Source of the DNA: CAWIVH01 sp963839475
GTDB taxonomy: Bacteria > Acidobacteriota > UBA6911
Reading direction: 5' to 3'
Length of the DNA stretch: 64,000 nt
Assembly: GCA_963839475.1 (NCBI GenBank)
Contig: CAWIVH010000019.1
Coordinates: 248,001 to 312,000 of the forward strand
Part shown: piece by piece, positions 1 through 9,141 of the stretch
How the letters are laid out: each line of letters starts with the position of its first letter
Numbering within the stretch: the stretch's first letter is position 1
Notes under the pieces: model-generated
What the model was told of the DNA's origin: nothing
Database searches by the model: none
What the model saw: only the letters and a program-made list of their open reading frames with translations
Program-made: the position numbers and the translations under genes

Positions 1-1842
1 CGCCATGAACTCCGCACGCCGCTCAATGCGATACTCGGCTACAGCGAAATGTTGCTCGAAGATGCGGGCGGCGATGGCTGGGGCACAGTCAGGTCGGATC
101 TCGAGAAGGTTCATGAAGCCGGAACGCAACTTATTGCCATCGTTAACACCATCCTTGACCCGGCGAAAATCGAAGCCGGCATGATCAATCTCGAGGCTGC
201 GGGCGATTTGATCCGGCACCAGTTGCGCACGCCGCTCGATGCCGTTATCGGCTATAGCGAGATGCTCATCGATGAGGCCGAATCGGCGGGACTGAGAGAA
301 TGCGCGGCCGACCTACAGCACATCCGGGCTGCCGGATTGAAACTGCTGGCCCTGATCGATGACATTATCCACTTTGCCGGAATCGAGACCTGGGCGGATG
401 GATCAACGCCTCAGGTGGCAGCGGCATCCACCATGATCCAGAGCATTTTCACCCCCCCGCATTCCTCGCGACTCGAACAATCGACCGTTACCGAAATGGA
501 ACGGGGCTCACTCCTGGTGGTCGATGATAACGAAATCAATCGCGACATTCTCTCGCGCTATCTGGAGCGCCGGGGGCATAGGGTCTCGACGGCAGCCAGC
601 GGTCACGAAGCCTTGGATATCCTGTCCGGCCGAACTTACGATCTGATCCTGCTCGACATCATGATGCCTGGGCTGAACGGATTCGAAGTCCTCCAACAAA
701 TGAAATCCAGCCGGGAATTGAGCGGAATACCGGTAATCTTCATCAGCGCCCTGGATGACGCGCTCGGAAAAGTCCAGGCCTTCAGGACTGGAGGGGTGGA
801 TTATGTGACCAAGCCCTTCCAGGCCGATGAAGTCATCGCACGAGTGGAAAACCAGCTGAAGATCTCGCGACTGCAGAAGGATCTGGCCCGGCAAAACGAG
901 GAGCTGATTCGGAAAAATAACGAACTGGTTCAAGCGCATAGGCGGACTGCGCTGGTCTTTTCGGCTTTGGCCGAATCGTTGCCGGGGTCCACCCTGGATG
1001 AAAAATACCTTTTGGGGGAAATGATCGGCACCGGAGGATTTGGCGCCGTTTACCGTGGCACCCACCTGGGATTGGACCTGCCCGTAGCTGTCAAGGTTTT
1101 CCGACCTGTCGCCGGTAACGATACTCCGGATGCATTGGAGCGGTTTCGCCGTGAGGGAATCTCGGCCAGCCGGGTCAAACACCCCAATGCCGTCGAAATC
1201 CTGGACAACGGAATTTCTTCCAACGGAATCGCCTACCTGGTCATGGAACTTTTACATGGGAGGACTCTGGGACAAGAAATGCTTGAGAAGCAGGTCCTTT
1301 CTCCCCGACGCACCGTCCGGATTATCATCCCCGCGTGCCTTGCGCTGGCCGCCATTCACGAGGCTGACATCGTTCACCGGGATATCAAGCCTGAGAACAT
1401 TTACCTTCACTCCACCCCTAAGGGAGAGGTGGTCAAGCTGCTCGATTTCGGCATTTCGAAGATGCTTGGAACAGAATCCGACCAGACCTTCGATAACACC
1501 ACCAGGACCGGAAATGTGCTGGGCACCCCGGCCTACATGGCGCCGGAACGATTTGAAAACAAGCCTTACGACGGCCGGGCGGATGTGTACAGCCTTGGCA
1601 CCATATGTTACCGCATGCTTAGCGGCTTCCCACCCTTCCGCTCGGAGCGCGAGGATTTTTATGCGTTGGCCATCATGCATCTCCAGGCGCAGCCGCCCTC
1701 CTTGCGACAATACTTTCCTGAGATTCCGGCGCGACTCGACAACCTGATACTCAGAACACTGGCCAAATCGCCCGTAGAGCGGCCGACGGCAGCGGAGCTG
1801 GCTGCACAATTGAGCGAACTCGAGCCTTTGCTGGAAGCCTGA
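1..1842 (+). CDS. Hybrid signalling protein: two HisKA-like domains, REC domain and Ser/Thr kinase (5' end outside window)
   Basis: The reading frame is open from base 1, and the first codons already encode a histidine-kinase H-box (RHELRTPLNAILGYSEM), so the true start lies left of the window. A second H-box-like segment (RHQLRTPLDAVIGYSEM, His codon at 217) follows about 70 residues later. No HATPase (N, G1, G2 box) region lies between or after them. A receiver domain follows (VVDDNE acidic pair, phospho-acceptor Asp in LLDIMMPG at codon 655, VTKPF lysine), then a short coiled segment. The C-terminal half is a full Hanks-type kinase: GTGGFGAVY loop, AVKVF lysine (codon 1093), HRDIKPEN, LDFG, GTPAYMAPE. 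It probably relays phosphorylation or another signal from an upstream sensor to a Ser/Thr kinase output. The part before base 1 may hold PAS/GAF or ATPase domains. Domain calls are firm; function is inferred. Confidence 0.9.
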   Translation, partial: RHELRTPLNAILGYSEMLLEDAGGDGWGTVRSDLEKVHEAGTQLIAIVNTILDPAKIEAGMINLEAAGDLIRHQLRTPLDAVIGYSEMLIDEAESAGLRECAADLQHIRAAGLKLLALIDDIIHFAGIETWADGSTPQVAAASTMIQSIFTPPHSSRLEQSTVTEMERGSLLVVDDNEINRDILSRYLERRGHRVSTAASGHEALDILSGRTYDLILLDIMMPGLNGFEVLQQMKSSRELSGIPVIFISALDDALGKVQAFRTGGVDYVTKPFQADEVIARVENQLKISRLQKDLARQNEELIRKNNELVQAHRRTALVFSALAESLPGSTLDEKYLLGEMIGTGGFGAVYRGTHLGLDLPVAVKVFRPVAGNDTPDALERFRREGISASRVKHPNAVEILDNGISSNGIAYLVMELLHGRTLGQEMLEKQVLSPRRTVRIIIPACLALAAIHEADIVHRDIKPENIYLHSTPKGEVVKLLDFGISKMLGTESDQTFDNTTRTGNVLGTPAYMAPERFENKPYDGRADVYSLGTICYRMLSGFPPFRSEREDFYALAIMHLQAQPPSLRQYFPEIPARLDNLILRTLAKSPVERPTAAELAAQLSELEPLLEA

Positions 1843-2206
1843 TTCAGATCCGGCTTTCTGGACCCCGAAGCCGAAAGTGAGTGAGAATTCGGCTCAAGAA
1901 TCCATCTCATCCGCACAGGTCAAGCGGAGTGAGCATTTCTGTATGAGCATTTCATCATCATCTATATCAATAGTTTACGTATATTATAAATTTGACATTA
2001 TATTTCATAATAGCTTGACAGGGTTATCGATTGAGCGCATTCTGACTATTGCCGTGGATGTCTGGATTCCAATGCCCCGAACTGACAGCGTCGGCAAGAA
2101 CGCACCGCCAGGGGCATCATGATCCTGTTATCTGCGAAACGGGGAACCTTCTGGTTGGCAGAAGTGATTAGCCCCCTGTCAGTCCATTAGAGAGAAAGCA
2201 GGGAAT
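1843..2206. other. Intergenic region with an AT-rich block
   Basis: No credible gene is present; the short open frame at 1877-2122 has no ribosome site and no recognisable product. Around 1945-2030 the base composition turns sharply AT-rich. It contains two TTGACA hexamers (1992-1997 and 2015-2020), but neither has a convincing -10 element at 16-18 bases. It is the likely promoter region of the secreted-protein gene that follows. Confidence 0.4.
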
Positions 2207-2650
2207 ATGAGAATCAGGATTGTCTCGAGTGTTTTGGCGGCATGCCTTCTAGTCGTTTTGTCGGTCGGATTCGCAGGTTCAGCCACCACCGCCAGTTTTC
2301 GTGTAACGGTTCCTTTTGCATTCAGGGCTGGCAACGCCTCATTCCATGAGGGCAGCTACACGATTTCCGAATCCCCGATGCAGGGCTGTCTGCTCATTCG
2401 CAACAACCAGGACGGGCGGTCGAGTTTCGTCGTCACCTACCCGGGGAAATCCACGCATAATGCTGGGAACGCAGGGCTTGTTTTCCATCGTTACGCCGAT
2501 CAATATTTCCTTTCGCAAGTGACGAATGGGATCGATCAGGATTCGCGCCGGCTTCCGGTATCTCAGCTCGAGAAGGATTTTGTGGGTACCGCTCGTGCCG
2601 CCGCGCAAAACGCCGCGCAGCCCGATGTATTCATTATGGCCTCCAGATAG
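2207..2650 (+). CDS. Small secreted protein of a common acidobacterial type
   Basis: This is a 147-residue protein with a clear Sec signal peptide (charged MRIR, then a hydrophobic stretch ending near GSA at about residue 25). The mature part begins with a beta-rich segment reading VPFAFRAGN, then a GSYTI turn and a CLLIRNN strand. This layout is typical of small exported acidobacterial proteins of unknown function. A GCAGGGA purine-rich site sits just before the ATG. The C-terminus is rich in Ala, Gln and Arg. No enzyme motif is visible. It stands alone, with a strong hairpin about 110 bases downstream. Confidence 0.75.
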   Translation: MRIRIVSSVLAACLLVVLSVGFAGSATTASFRVTVPFAFRAGNASFHEGSYTISESPMQGCLLIRNNQDGRSSFVVTYPGKSTHNAGNAGLVFHRYADQYFLSQVTNGIDQDSRRLPVSQLEKDFVGTARAAAQNAAQPDVFIMASR

Positions 2651-2758
2651 ATGGTTCGTTGACCGCGATCAGGTCAGTGCAGGTGGCTGCCGCAATTTGA
2701 GACGAACAAGCAAGAAATGCTTGTCCAGATCAGCTCCTGTGCCACAAATCTGCATCAT

Positions 2759-2787
2759 TCAGGTCCGGGATTCTGTCCCGGACCTGA
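2759..2787 (+). terminator. 12-bp perfect stem-loop, probable terminator
   Basis: TCAGGTCCGGGA pairs perfectly with TCCCGGACCTGA around a five-base loop, and a short T-rich run (TCTTTG) follows. It lies in the 380-base gap (2651-3030) between the small secreted protein and glutamine synthetase. The rest of that gap shows no gene. Confidence 0.55.
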
Positions 2788-3030
2788 TCTTTGCATCAAA
2801 GGTGTCAGGCTGGAATTACCCCACTTCCCACTCCCGCTCCTTCCTTAGTTTACCGCTATTTATTTCATGCAGTTCTGGCCAAAGAGGCTTTATTGCAGCA
2901 TAATCTCTGCGCCTGTGACTTGTTTTTTGCACGAAACCATTCATCATTACAGCTTCACAACCCGACCGAAGTGCCGGCAAGGGTAGGGGACCCTCCGGCG
3001 CCCGGAAGTTTTTCCCGAAAAAGGAGAGAA

Positions 3031-4461
3031 ATGGATACACCGCTTCGCCACTTTCTGGAGATCCCGTACGAACAGCTCGAAGAAATGAACCTTGCGGCCA
3101 AGGCCGAACGCGTTGCCGGCGAGGATCCCGGCAAGATCCGCGAGGCCCGCACCAGGTATCTCACCGACGAGAAACGCATCAAGGCGGTAACGGTCTGCTT
3201 TACAGATCTGGAAGGCCGTTTCCATATGCTGGACTACGACAAGAAATTCCTTTTGAAATCGGCCGACAACCTGACTTTCGACGGCTCCTCGATCCGAGGC
3301 TTCTCGCGCCAGGCCGAATCGGATCTCCGCCTGACGATCGACTGGCCGGCTTTTTACCACCTTCCGGCCGATGTATTCGGTCCCGGGAAAGTGCTGGTTT
3401 TCGGTGACGTCTGCGATCAGGACGGCACCCCGTATATGGCGGACCTGCGCGCGCGCCTCAAGGCTTTCGCAGCCGACCTGCGCAAAAACGACATGGTGGC
3501 TCTCGTCGCCAACGAAATCGAGGGTTTCATTTTCAAAGGACGCGATGCGGAAAGGCGCTACTTCGAGACCGGCCAGTTTGAGTATGTTTCCACCGGCGGA
3601 TACTACCACTCGCTGCCGGGAGACACGCTGCGCAGGTTCATCGACGCTTCCGCCGAGGTGCAGCGCGCACTTGGCTTCGGGAACGAGAAGGACCACCCCG
3701 AGGTCGCTCCGTCACAGTTCGAAATGAACTACACCTACGCCGAAGCAACCGTGGCCGCCGACCAGGTTCAGCTGTACAAGCTGATTGCCCGCCAGGTTGC
3801 GGCGCAGATGGACCTGACCGCCTCCTTCCTGCCCAAACCGGTCGCAAACGTCAACGGCAACGGCTGCCATACCAACATGTCGATCGCCAAGGCTGGCAAG
3901 AACATTTTCTACGACAATAAAGGGCAGGACGGACTGTCCGACTTTGCCTGGAAGTTTCTCGACCGCATCCTGGCGAACGCAAACGACCTCTGCCTGATAT
4001 TGAATTCGAGTGTGAACTCCTATCGCCGGCTGGACCCGCATTTCGAGGCTCCAAACCAGATCAAGGTTTCGCCCTCCGATCGCGGCTCGATGATCCGCAT
4101 TCCGATCGGCAACGAGCGGACGGCCCGCATCGAGGTGCGATCCATCGCGCCCGACGCCAATCCCTACATGGCGATCTACTCCCTATTCAGGACCGGACTC
4201 GAGGGACCGGCTCTCAAAGTAAGCAACGGCAAGCAGCAGGAAATCCGCTACCTGCCCGACAACATCTACGATGCGATCAATCTGTTCAAGGACAGCAAGT
4301 TCGCTCAGGAGCTGCTCGGCGCGCAGGTGCACGAAAAGTATGCCGAACTGAAGCTCGCCTCCGCGGAACGATGCGCCAAGGCGCTTGGCGCCCGCGTAAA
4401 GCGAAGCGAGATCCAGTTCCACCACGAGGTGACGAACCAATACCTGTGGGGCCAATTCTAA
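3031..4461 (+). CDS. glnA: Glutamine synthetase, type I family
   Basis: The protein has 476 residues, close to normal GSI length. The open frame extends upstream, but the ATG at 3031 is chosen because AAGGAGAG lies directly before it and the upstream codons look non-coding. Family signatures are visible in order: NLTFDGSSIRGF (beta-grasp domain), EIEG metal-site glutamates, EVAPSQFE, NGNGCHTNMS (the GS nucleotide/metal loop, divergent from the usual GSGMHVHQS), NSYRRL...FEAP, RGSMIRIP and RIEVRS...ANPYM. It should ligate ammonia to glutamate using ATP in the cytoplasm. Near the C-terminus LPDNIYDAI takes the place of the adenylylation loop NLY(D/K)LPPEE of enterobacterial GSI, so classical adenylylation control is uncertain. 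A 14-bp hairpin follows the gene. The GS call is secure; the exact subfamily is not. Confidence 0.88.
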   Translation: MDTPLRHFLEIPYEQLEEMNLAAKAERVAGEDPGKIREARTRYLTDEKRIKAVTVCFTDLEGRFHMLDYDKKFLLKSADNLTFDGSSIRGFSRQAESDLRLTIDWPAFYHLPADVFGPGKVLVFGDVCDQDGTPYMADLRARLKAFAADLRKNDMVALVANEIEGFIFKGRDAERRYFETGQFEYVSTGGYYHSLPGDTLRRFIDASAEVQRALGFGNEKDHPEVAPSQFEMNYTYAEATVAADQVQLYKLIARQVAAQMDLTASFLPKPVANVNGNGCHTNMSIAKAGKNIFYDNKGQDGLSDFAWKFLDRILANANDLCLILNSSVNSYRRLDPHFEAPNQIKVSPSDRGSMIRIPIGNERTARIEVRSIAPDANPYMAIYSLFRTGLEGPALKVSNGKQQEIRYLPDNIYDAINLFKDSKFAQELLGAQVHEKYAELKLASAERCAKALGARVKRSEIQFHHEVTNQYLWGQF

Positions 4462-4483
4462 AAGCCGGATTGCACAATCTCGC

Positions 4484-4522
4484 CGGATCGCCCCGGGTCC
4501 GAACATTCCCCGGGGCGATCCG
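4484..4522 (+). terminator. 14-bp GC-rich stem-loop after glutamine synthetase
   Basis: CGGATCGCCCCGGG pairs perfectly with CCCGGGGCGATCCG across an 11-base loop, starting 22 bases after the glnA stop. There is no T-tract, so it may be a strong mRNA-stabilising or Rho-assisted structure rather than a simple intrinsic terminator. Confidence 0.5.
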
Positions 4523-4583
4523 AAGTCGCATCGGAACATCCATAAATTCGATCCTGGTTGAACCGAGCATCGAGGCGGTCGAT

Positions 4584-5921
4584 ATGAACCAACCTCCAGT
4601 CTCCACGCGGCGCACTTTCCTCAAGACCGTCACCGCCGCCGGCGTCGCGGCTCCCTTTGTTACACGCGGACTGATGGCCGCTTCTCCGAACAGCATGCTG
4701 CGGCACGTCAGCTTCGGCACCGGCGGAATGGCAGCGGCTGACCTTGGTGCGATCACCTCGAGCCAATTCGTCAAACTGGTCGCCGTTGCGGATGTGGATC
4801 TCAATCGGACCGCGGCTATCAAGAATCGGTTTCCCGACATCAAGGTCTATCAGGACTGGCGCGAGTTGCTGGACAGGGAACATAAGAACTTCGATTCGGC
4901 GAATGTCTCCACTCCCGACCACATGCACGCCGCTATCGCGATGAGCGCGATGCAGCTTGGGAAGCATGTCTATGGCCAAAAACCGCTCGCGCACGACCTC
5001 TTCGAGGTCCGCCGGCTGACCGAGATGGCGGCCCGGAAGAAGCTGGTCACCCAGATGGGCATCCAGATTCACTCGTCGGTCGAATACCGGCTTGCGGTGA
5101 AGCTGGTCCAGGACGGCGTCATCGGGAAGATCAAGGAGGTCCACACCTGGAGCAACAAAAAATGGGGTGATACCGAGCCGCTGCCAAACCGAACAGATCC
5201 AGTCCCCGATGGCTTCAATTGGGATCTCTGGCTCGGCGTCTGTGCCACGCGGCCGTTCATCGGCGACCACTATTATCATCCGGGCAACTGGCGAAAGCGC
5301 CTCGACTTCGGCTGCGGCACTTTCGGCGATATGGGCTGTCACATCTACGACCCGGTATTCAAGGCGCTCGACCTCACCGCGCCGGTCTCGGTGCGCAGCG
5401 AAGGCGCCAGTCCAAATCAGTGGAACTGGGCTACCGACGCCCTCATCCATTATATCTTCCCAGGCACGAAATTCACCGACGGCAAGACTGTGCAAGTCAC
5501 CTGGTACGACGGGGACCGACGCCCCGGCGAAGACGTGCGGGCCTTGCTCGAGGAAGACCCGCTGCCGGATCAGGGTTCCATCCTGGTCGGAACAAAAGGC
5601 GTGATGGTGATTCCCCATATCTCCAAGCCCAGACTTCACCCCAAGGCTCAGTTCAAGGACTTCCAATTTCCCGAGGTGACCGGCGAAAATCACTGGCTGC
5701 AGTGGGTGGAAGCGTGCCGCGGCAACGGAAGAGCGGCAGCCGGCTTTTCCTACTCCGGGCCCCTCACTGAAGCCGTGCTCCTGGGAGGAGTCGCAACCCA
5801 TTTCCCCCAGACAACGCTCGAATGGAACGCCAGGAAGCTGAAATTTACCAACGTGAAGGAAGCGAACCACCTCGTACGCCGCACCTATCGCAAAGGCTGG
5901 TCCGTAAAGAAGCTCTCGTAA
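4584..5921 (+). CDS. Tat-exported Gfo/Idh/MocA family oxidoreductase
   Basis: This 445-residue protein starts at the ATG at 4584; the longer frame runs back into glnA and is not credible. The N-terminus holds a twin-arginine motif (STRRTFLK) and a hydrophobic segment ending near GLMAAS. A Rossmann domain follows (FGTGGMA, then ADVDL for NAD(P) ribose binding). Next come STPDHMHA and GKHVYGQKPLAHD, the GKHV(Y/F)xEKP-type signature in which Lys is the usual catalytic residue; here the preceding Glu is Gln. The C-terminal domain contains GTFGDMGCHIYD, matching the substrate-binding His of the family. It probably oxidises or dehydrates a sugar or cyclitol in the periplasm with cofactor loaded before export. 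Such proteins are very common in Acidobacteria and Planctomycetes. The substrate cannot be read from the sequence. Confidence 0.88.
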   Translation: MNQPPVSTRRTFLKTVTAAGVAAPFVTRGLMAASPNSMLRHVSFGTGGMAAADLGAITSSQFVKLVAVADVDLNRTAAIKNRFPDIKVYQDWRELLDREHKNFDSANVSTPDHMHAAIAMSAMQLGKHVYGQKPLAHDLFEVRRLTEMAARKKLVTQMGIQIHSSVEYRLAVKLVQDGVIGKIKEVHTWSNKKWGDTEPLPNRTDPVPDGFNWDLWLGVCATRPFIGDHYYHPGNWRKRLDFGCGTFGDMGCHIYDPVFKALDLTAPVSVRSEGASPNQWNWATDALIHYIFPGTKFTDGKTVQVTWYDGDRRPGEDVRALLEEDPLPDQGSILVGTKGVMVIPHISKPRLHPKAQFKDFQFPEVTGENHWLQWVEACRGNGRAAAGFSYSGPLTEAVLLGGVATHFPQTTLEWNARKLKFTNVKEANHLVRRTYRKGWSVKKLS

Positions 5922-5947
5922 TGAGAGTGCCTGGTTCAAATGCCCTG

Positions 5948-5967
5948 AGATCCCTTTATTGGGATCT
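5948..5967 (+). terminator. Stem-loop after the Gfo/Idh gene
   Basis: AGATCCC pairs with GGGATCT around a six-base TTTATT loop 26 bases past the stop, followed by a T/C-rich stretch. The rest of the 301-base gap (5922-6222) shows no gene. Confidence 0.45.
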
Positions 5968-6222
5968 TCTGCTGTTTCCCTGCTCTGGAACTTAGATTCA
6001 CATGAACCTGGCACCAATTTAAAATCAGGGCACATGCACGCAGCCGGCGCCGAGATCACCATTCATGTTGCCGCTGATGGTCAGAGCGGTGATTTTGACA
6101 TGAGAGATCCCCGGTGATCCTAATCCCTGGTGGTGATATTCTGGATCCAATAGGAAAAGCGGAATTGCCGTCTTTCACCCGGCCTGATTTCAAGGCCTGA
6201 AACACGGAGGCTGCAAGAGGCG

Positions 6223-8958
6223 ATGCACAAAAAATCTTTGCGGGTATCACGGCGTCTTTTCCTGGGCAGCCTAAGTGCGTCTGCCGTGGTTCCGGGCGAG
6301 AGACTGCCCGCAGCTGTTCCATGCTCCAGAACGGGGAACCCTATGAACGAAATGAGCAGCAACAGTCCGTCAGCCACCGGGATCGTCGACGGCCCCCCTT
6401 CGCCGCTTTTCACGCCGATTCCGATCGCAGGCAACTGCACCATCGCCGATCTCGCAAAAACCGACCTGTCGGAACGTCTGCGCACGAGCCTCCCTTACGT
6501 TCCATGGGGCGATTGCGTCTTCTGGGGTATCCCATTCCAAATCGGCAGAATCGCCCTGGTGAGGCGCGAGCCTTTCGAATTCAAATGGCCGGAGCTGGAA
6601 ACCTCCTGGCTGGTTGTCGTGCACACGACAGACATGGTGCACCCTGAAATCAACGAACACGGGCTGATTGCCTCGACACGGGGTCAAGGCCTGCTGCGCC
6701 AGCATGTTGCAGATTACATTTTCCAATATACGGACGGCACCGAAGAAAAGGTGCCGATCATGCGACAGCATCAGATCGGCATGATGTGGCGGCCATGGGG
6801 CATCAACTGCTTCGAAGCCGTCGCCCATCAAAAGCCCTATGCTATGCGCACCCTCTCGGAGCAGCCGCGCCCGGGATTAACGTGGGGGCCGACGCAGTTC
6901 CGACTGGGGCAGCCCGATTCGCAACGCTGGGTCAACTGGCTCTGGGCCTGGGAAAATCCGCACCGGGACAAAAAACTCGCGGGTATGCGCATCGAGCCCG
7001 CGGCGGGCGCGTTGATACTATCGGCGATCAGCGCGGGTCGAACTTCGTCGATTCCCCTGCGCTGGGGAGCCAGGCAAAAAGCCGTTCTCAGACTGCCGGA
7101 GGGATCGGTTTTTGATCCGGCGCTCACCGATAAAGGGCTGTCGAAACACCTCCAACTGGACCTGGGCCAGATTATCTCCATCCAGCGGAAGGTTTCCTAT
7201 CCCGATCGAACCTGGGAAGAGACCTACAACAACAAGTCTCCGGAGCGATCGGGCAAGGAACTTCTGATTGAATACACGGCCCATGAAGATGCCCGCTTTC
7301 ACTTGCCCGACGGTTCCACCATCCCGGCAGCTCAAGCAGGGAAATCGCCAGGCGGACCAATTATTGAAGTGAATGCTGCCAGCCGTCGCGTCCGGCTGCG
7401 TGTGATCGACAAATCGAGCGGCAAGCCCGTCTCGGTGAAACTCCATGTTCATGGAGAAGCCGGCGAGTACCTGGCTCCGGTCGACCGGCATCGCATTCCC
7501 AACCCCCTGTGGTATGAAGACTGGAGCGTCGACTACGTCAATTCCGATTCGCATTACTGTACCTACATCCCCGGGGAGACGGAGATCGATCTTCCGCCGG
7601 GCCGGGTTTTCGTGGAGATCAGCAAGGGCTTCGAAATCGCCCCTATTCGCCGGATCGTGAACATCGATTCAGGGAGTACAGAGCTTGTTTTCACCATTGA
7701 GCGTGTTCTTCCCTGGCGCGAACACGGCTGGGTGACTGCCGATACACACGTCCACTTTCTCTCCCCGGGTTCCGCACTTCTGGAGGGAGCTGGTGAAGGC
7801 GTCAATGTGGTGAACCTCCTCGCCAGCCAGTGGGGCGAGCTTATGACCAATATCGGCGATTTCGACGGCCGCACGACCTACGGAACGCGCGAGTCGGGCG
7901 GAGACGGCGAATACCTGGTGCGCGTGGGCACTGAAAACCGGCAGCACGTGCTGGGACACATATCGCTCCTGGGCTACAACGGATCGATCATCGCCCCGAT
8001 GACGACGGGCGGGCCGGATGAATCGGCCCTCGGTGACCCGGTGGAGATCCTTCTGACCGAATGGGCCCGCCAGTGCCGCAAACAGGGCGGCATCGTCGTG
8101 GTGCCTCACTTTCCCCGCCCCCGAGCCGAACACGCCGCCGCGATTGTGCTGGGCGAAATCGACGGTGTCGAAATGACTTCGTGGTCCGACTTGTACGGCG
8201 GGATCGATCCCTATTCCCTCTCGGATTGGTACCGATACCTGAACTGCGGCTACTTTGTCGCCGCGGTAGGCGGGACCGACAAGATGGCTGCAACTACGGC
8301 TGTGGGTGCGGTCCGCACGTACGCGAAGCTGCCGGCCGGAACCCTTCTCGACTATGAGGCATGGAAGAAAGCGGTGCGCACCGGCGATACTTTCGTGACC
8401 TATGGCCCTCTCATGGAATTTTCCGTGGAGGGAAAGCCCGCAGGCTCGAGGATCAGGATGCAGCGAAGTGGAGGCCGCGTGGCGGTCGACTGGAGGGTCG
8501 CGAGCGTTACTGTTCCAATGAGCAAAGTGGAGCTGGTCATCAATGGCGAGATCCGGGAGAGCCGTTCCATCCATTCCCGGGAAGACAGCGGGCAATGGAC
8601 CGTCCACGTGGACCGGAGCTCCTGGATGGCTCTGTTGGTGCGGGGCCACTACTACGACAAGCCCGAAATCATCGCAGCTCATTCGTCCCCGGTGATGGTT
8701 GAAGTGGAAGGCACTCAGTTCTATGCCGCCGCTGACGCACTCACCGTGCTGGAGCAGATCGAGGGAGCCCTGGCCTATCTCGACACTCTCGCCACACGCG
8801 CGGAGACTGAAGCCTATAAGCGGATGCGGCTGGTGCTCACCAGTGCGCACCGGGCTGTCCACAACCGGATGCATCAGCAGGGAACCATGCACGATCACAC
8901 CCCTGCCACCTATCATGATGAGCATCGCAAAAGCGATGCAACGCGCAAGTTTCGTTGA
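6223..8958 (+). CDS. Large exported CehA/McbA-type (PHP-like) metallohydrolase
   Basis: The protein has 911 residues. An N-terminal RRLFLGSLSASA stretch looks like a Tat signal. An AGAGG site lies five bases before the ATG. The first 480 residues are a beta-rich accessory region. The catalytic part begins at HGWVTADTHVHF (His codons 7747 and 7753), the DxHxH metal motif of PHP-like CehA/McbA hydrolases. Later conserved histidines include GHISLLGY and VVVPHFP, and GGTDKMA supplies an acidic residue. Family members hydrolyse carbamate, ester or phosphoester-like bonds, but many homologues are uncharacterised. The C-terminus is unusually His-rich (MHDHTPATYHDEH), a possible metal-scavenging tail. 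It follows the Gfo/Idh gene on the same strand after a hairpin, so it is probably transcribed separately. Confidence 0.75.
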   Translation: MHKKSLRVSRRLFLGSLSASAVVPGERLPAAVPCSRTGNPMNEMSSNSPSATGIVDGPPSPLFTPIPIAGNCTIADLAKTDLSERLRTSLPYVPWGDCVFWGIPFQIGRIALVRREPFEFKWPELETSWLVVVHTTDMVHPEINEHGLIASTRGQGLLRQHVADYIFQYTDGTEEKVPIMRQHQIGMMWRPWGINCFEAVAHQKPYAMRTLSEQPRPGLTWGPTQFRLGQPDSQRWVNWLWAWENPHRDKKLAGMRIEPAAGALILSAISAGRTSSIPLRWGARQKAVLRLPEGSVFDPALTDKGLSKHLQLDLGQIISIQRKVSYPDRTWEETYNNKSPERSGKELLIEYTAHEDARFHLPDGSTIPAAQAGKSPGGPIIEVNAASRRVRLRVIDKSSGKPVSVKLHVHGEAGEYLAPVDRHRIPNPLWYEDWSVDYVNSDSHYCTYIPGETEIDLPPGRVFVEISKGFEIAPIRRIVNIDSGSTELVFTIERVLPWREHGWVTADTHVHFLSPGSALLEGAGEGVNVVNLLASQWGELMTNIGDFDGRTTYGTRESGGDGEYLVRVGTENRQHVLGHISLLGYNGSIIAPMTTGGPDESALGDPVEILLTEWARQCRKQGGIVVVPHFPRPRAEHAAAIVLGEIDGVEMTSWSDLYGGIDPYSLSDWYRYLNCGYFVAAVGGTDKMAATTAVGAVRTYAKLPAGTLLDYEAWKKAVRTGDTFVTYGPLMEFSVEGKPAGSRIRMQRSGGRVAVDWRVASVTVPMSKVELVINGEIRESRSIHSREDSGQWTVHVDRSSWMALLVRGHYYDKPEIIAAHSSPVMVEVEGTQFYAAADALTVLEQIEGALAYLDTLATRAETEAYKRMRLVLTSAHRAVHNRMHQQGTMHDHTPATYHDEHRKSDATRKFR

Positions 8959-9141
8959 TTGAATTCAGCAGTTTGAACCCGGGTCCGTTCATGCGGAGCC
9001 GGATTTTATCCCGGACGAGATGATTGCCGGCACTCCGCCGCATGATTCGGGTCTTCGAGCCTGGCGGCTCATCCGGCAGATCCGAACACCCTGCCGGTCG
9101 ATTCAATATCGTATCAAGGATCTCTCATCCCCGGCCCCGCT

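Noticed and set aside
1992..2020. Two TTGACA hexamers as sigma-70 -35 boxes
   Set aside because: Neither has an acceptable -10 hexamer at 16-18 bases, so no promoter is called.
4458..6062. 534-residue minus-strand frame opposite the Gfo/Idh gene
   Set aside because: It is the shadow of a well-supported Gfo/Idh gene; its translation has no recognisable domain.
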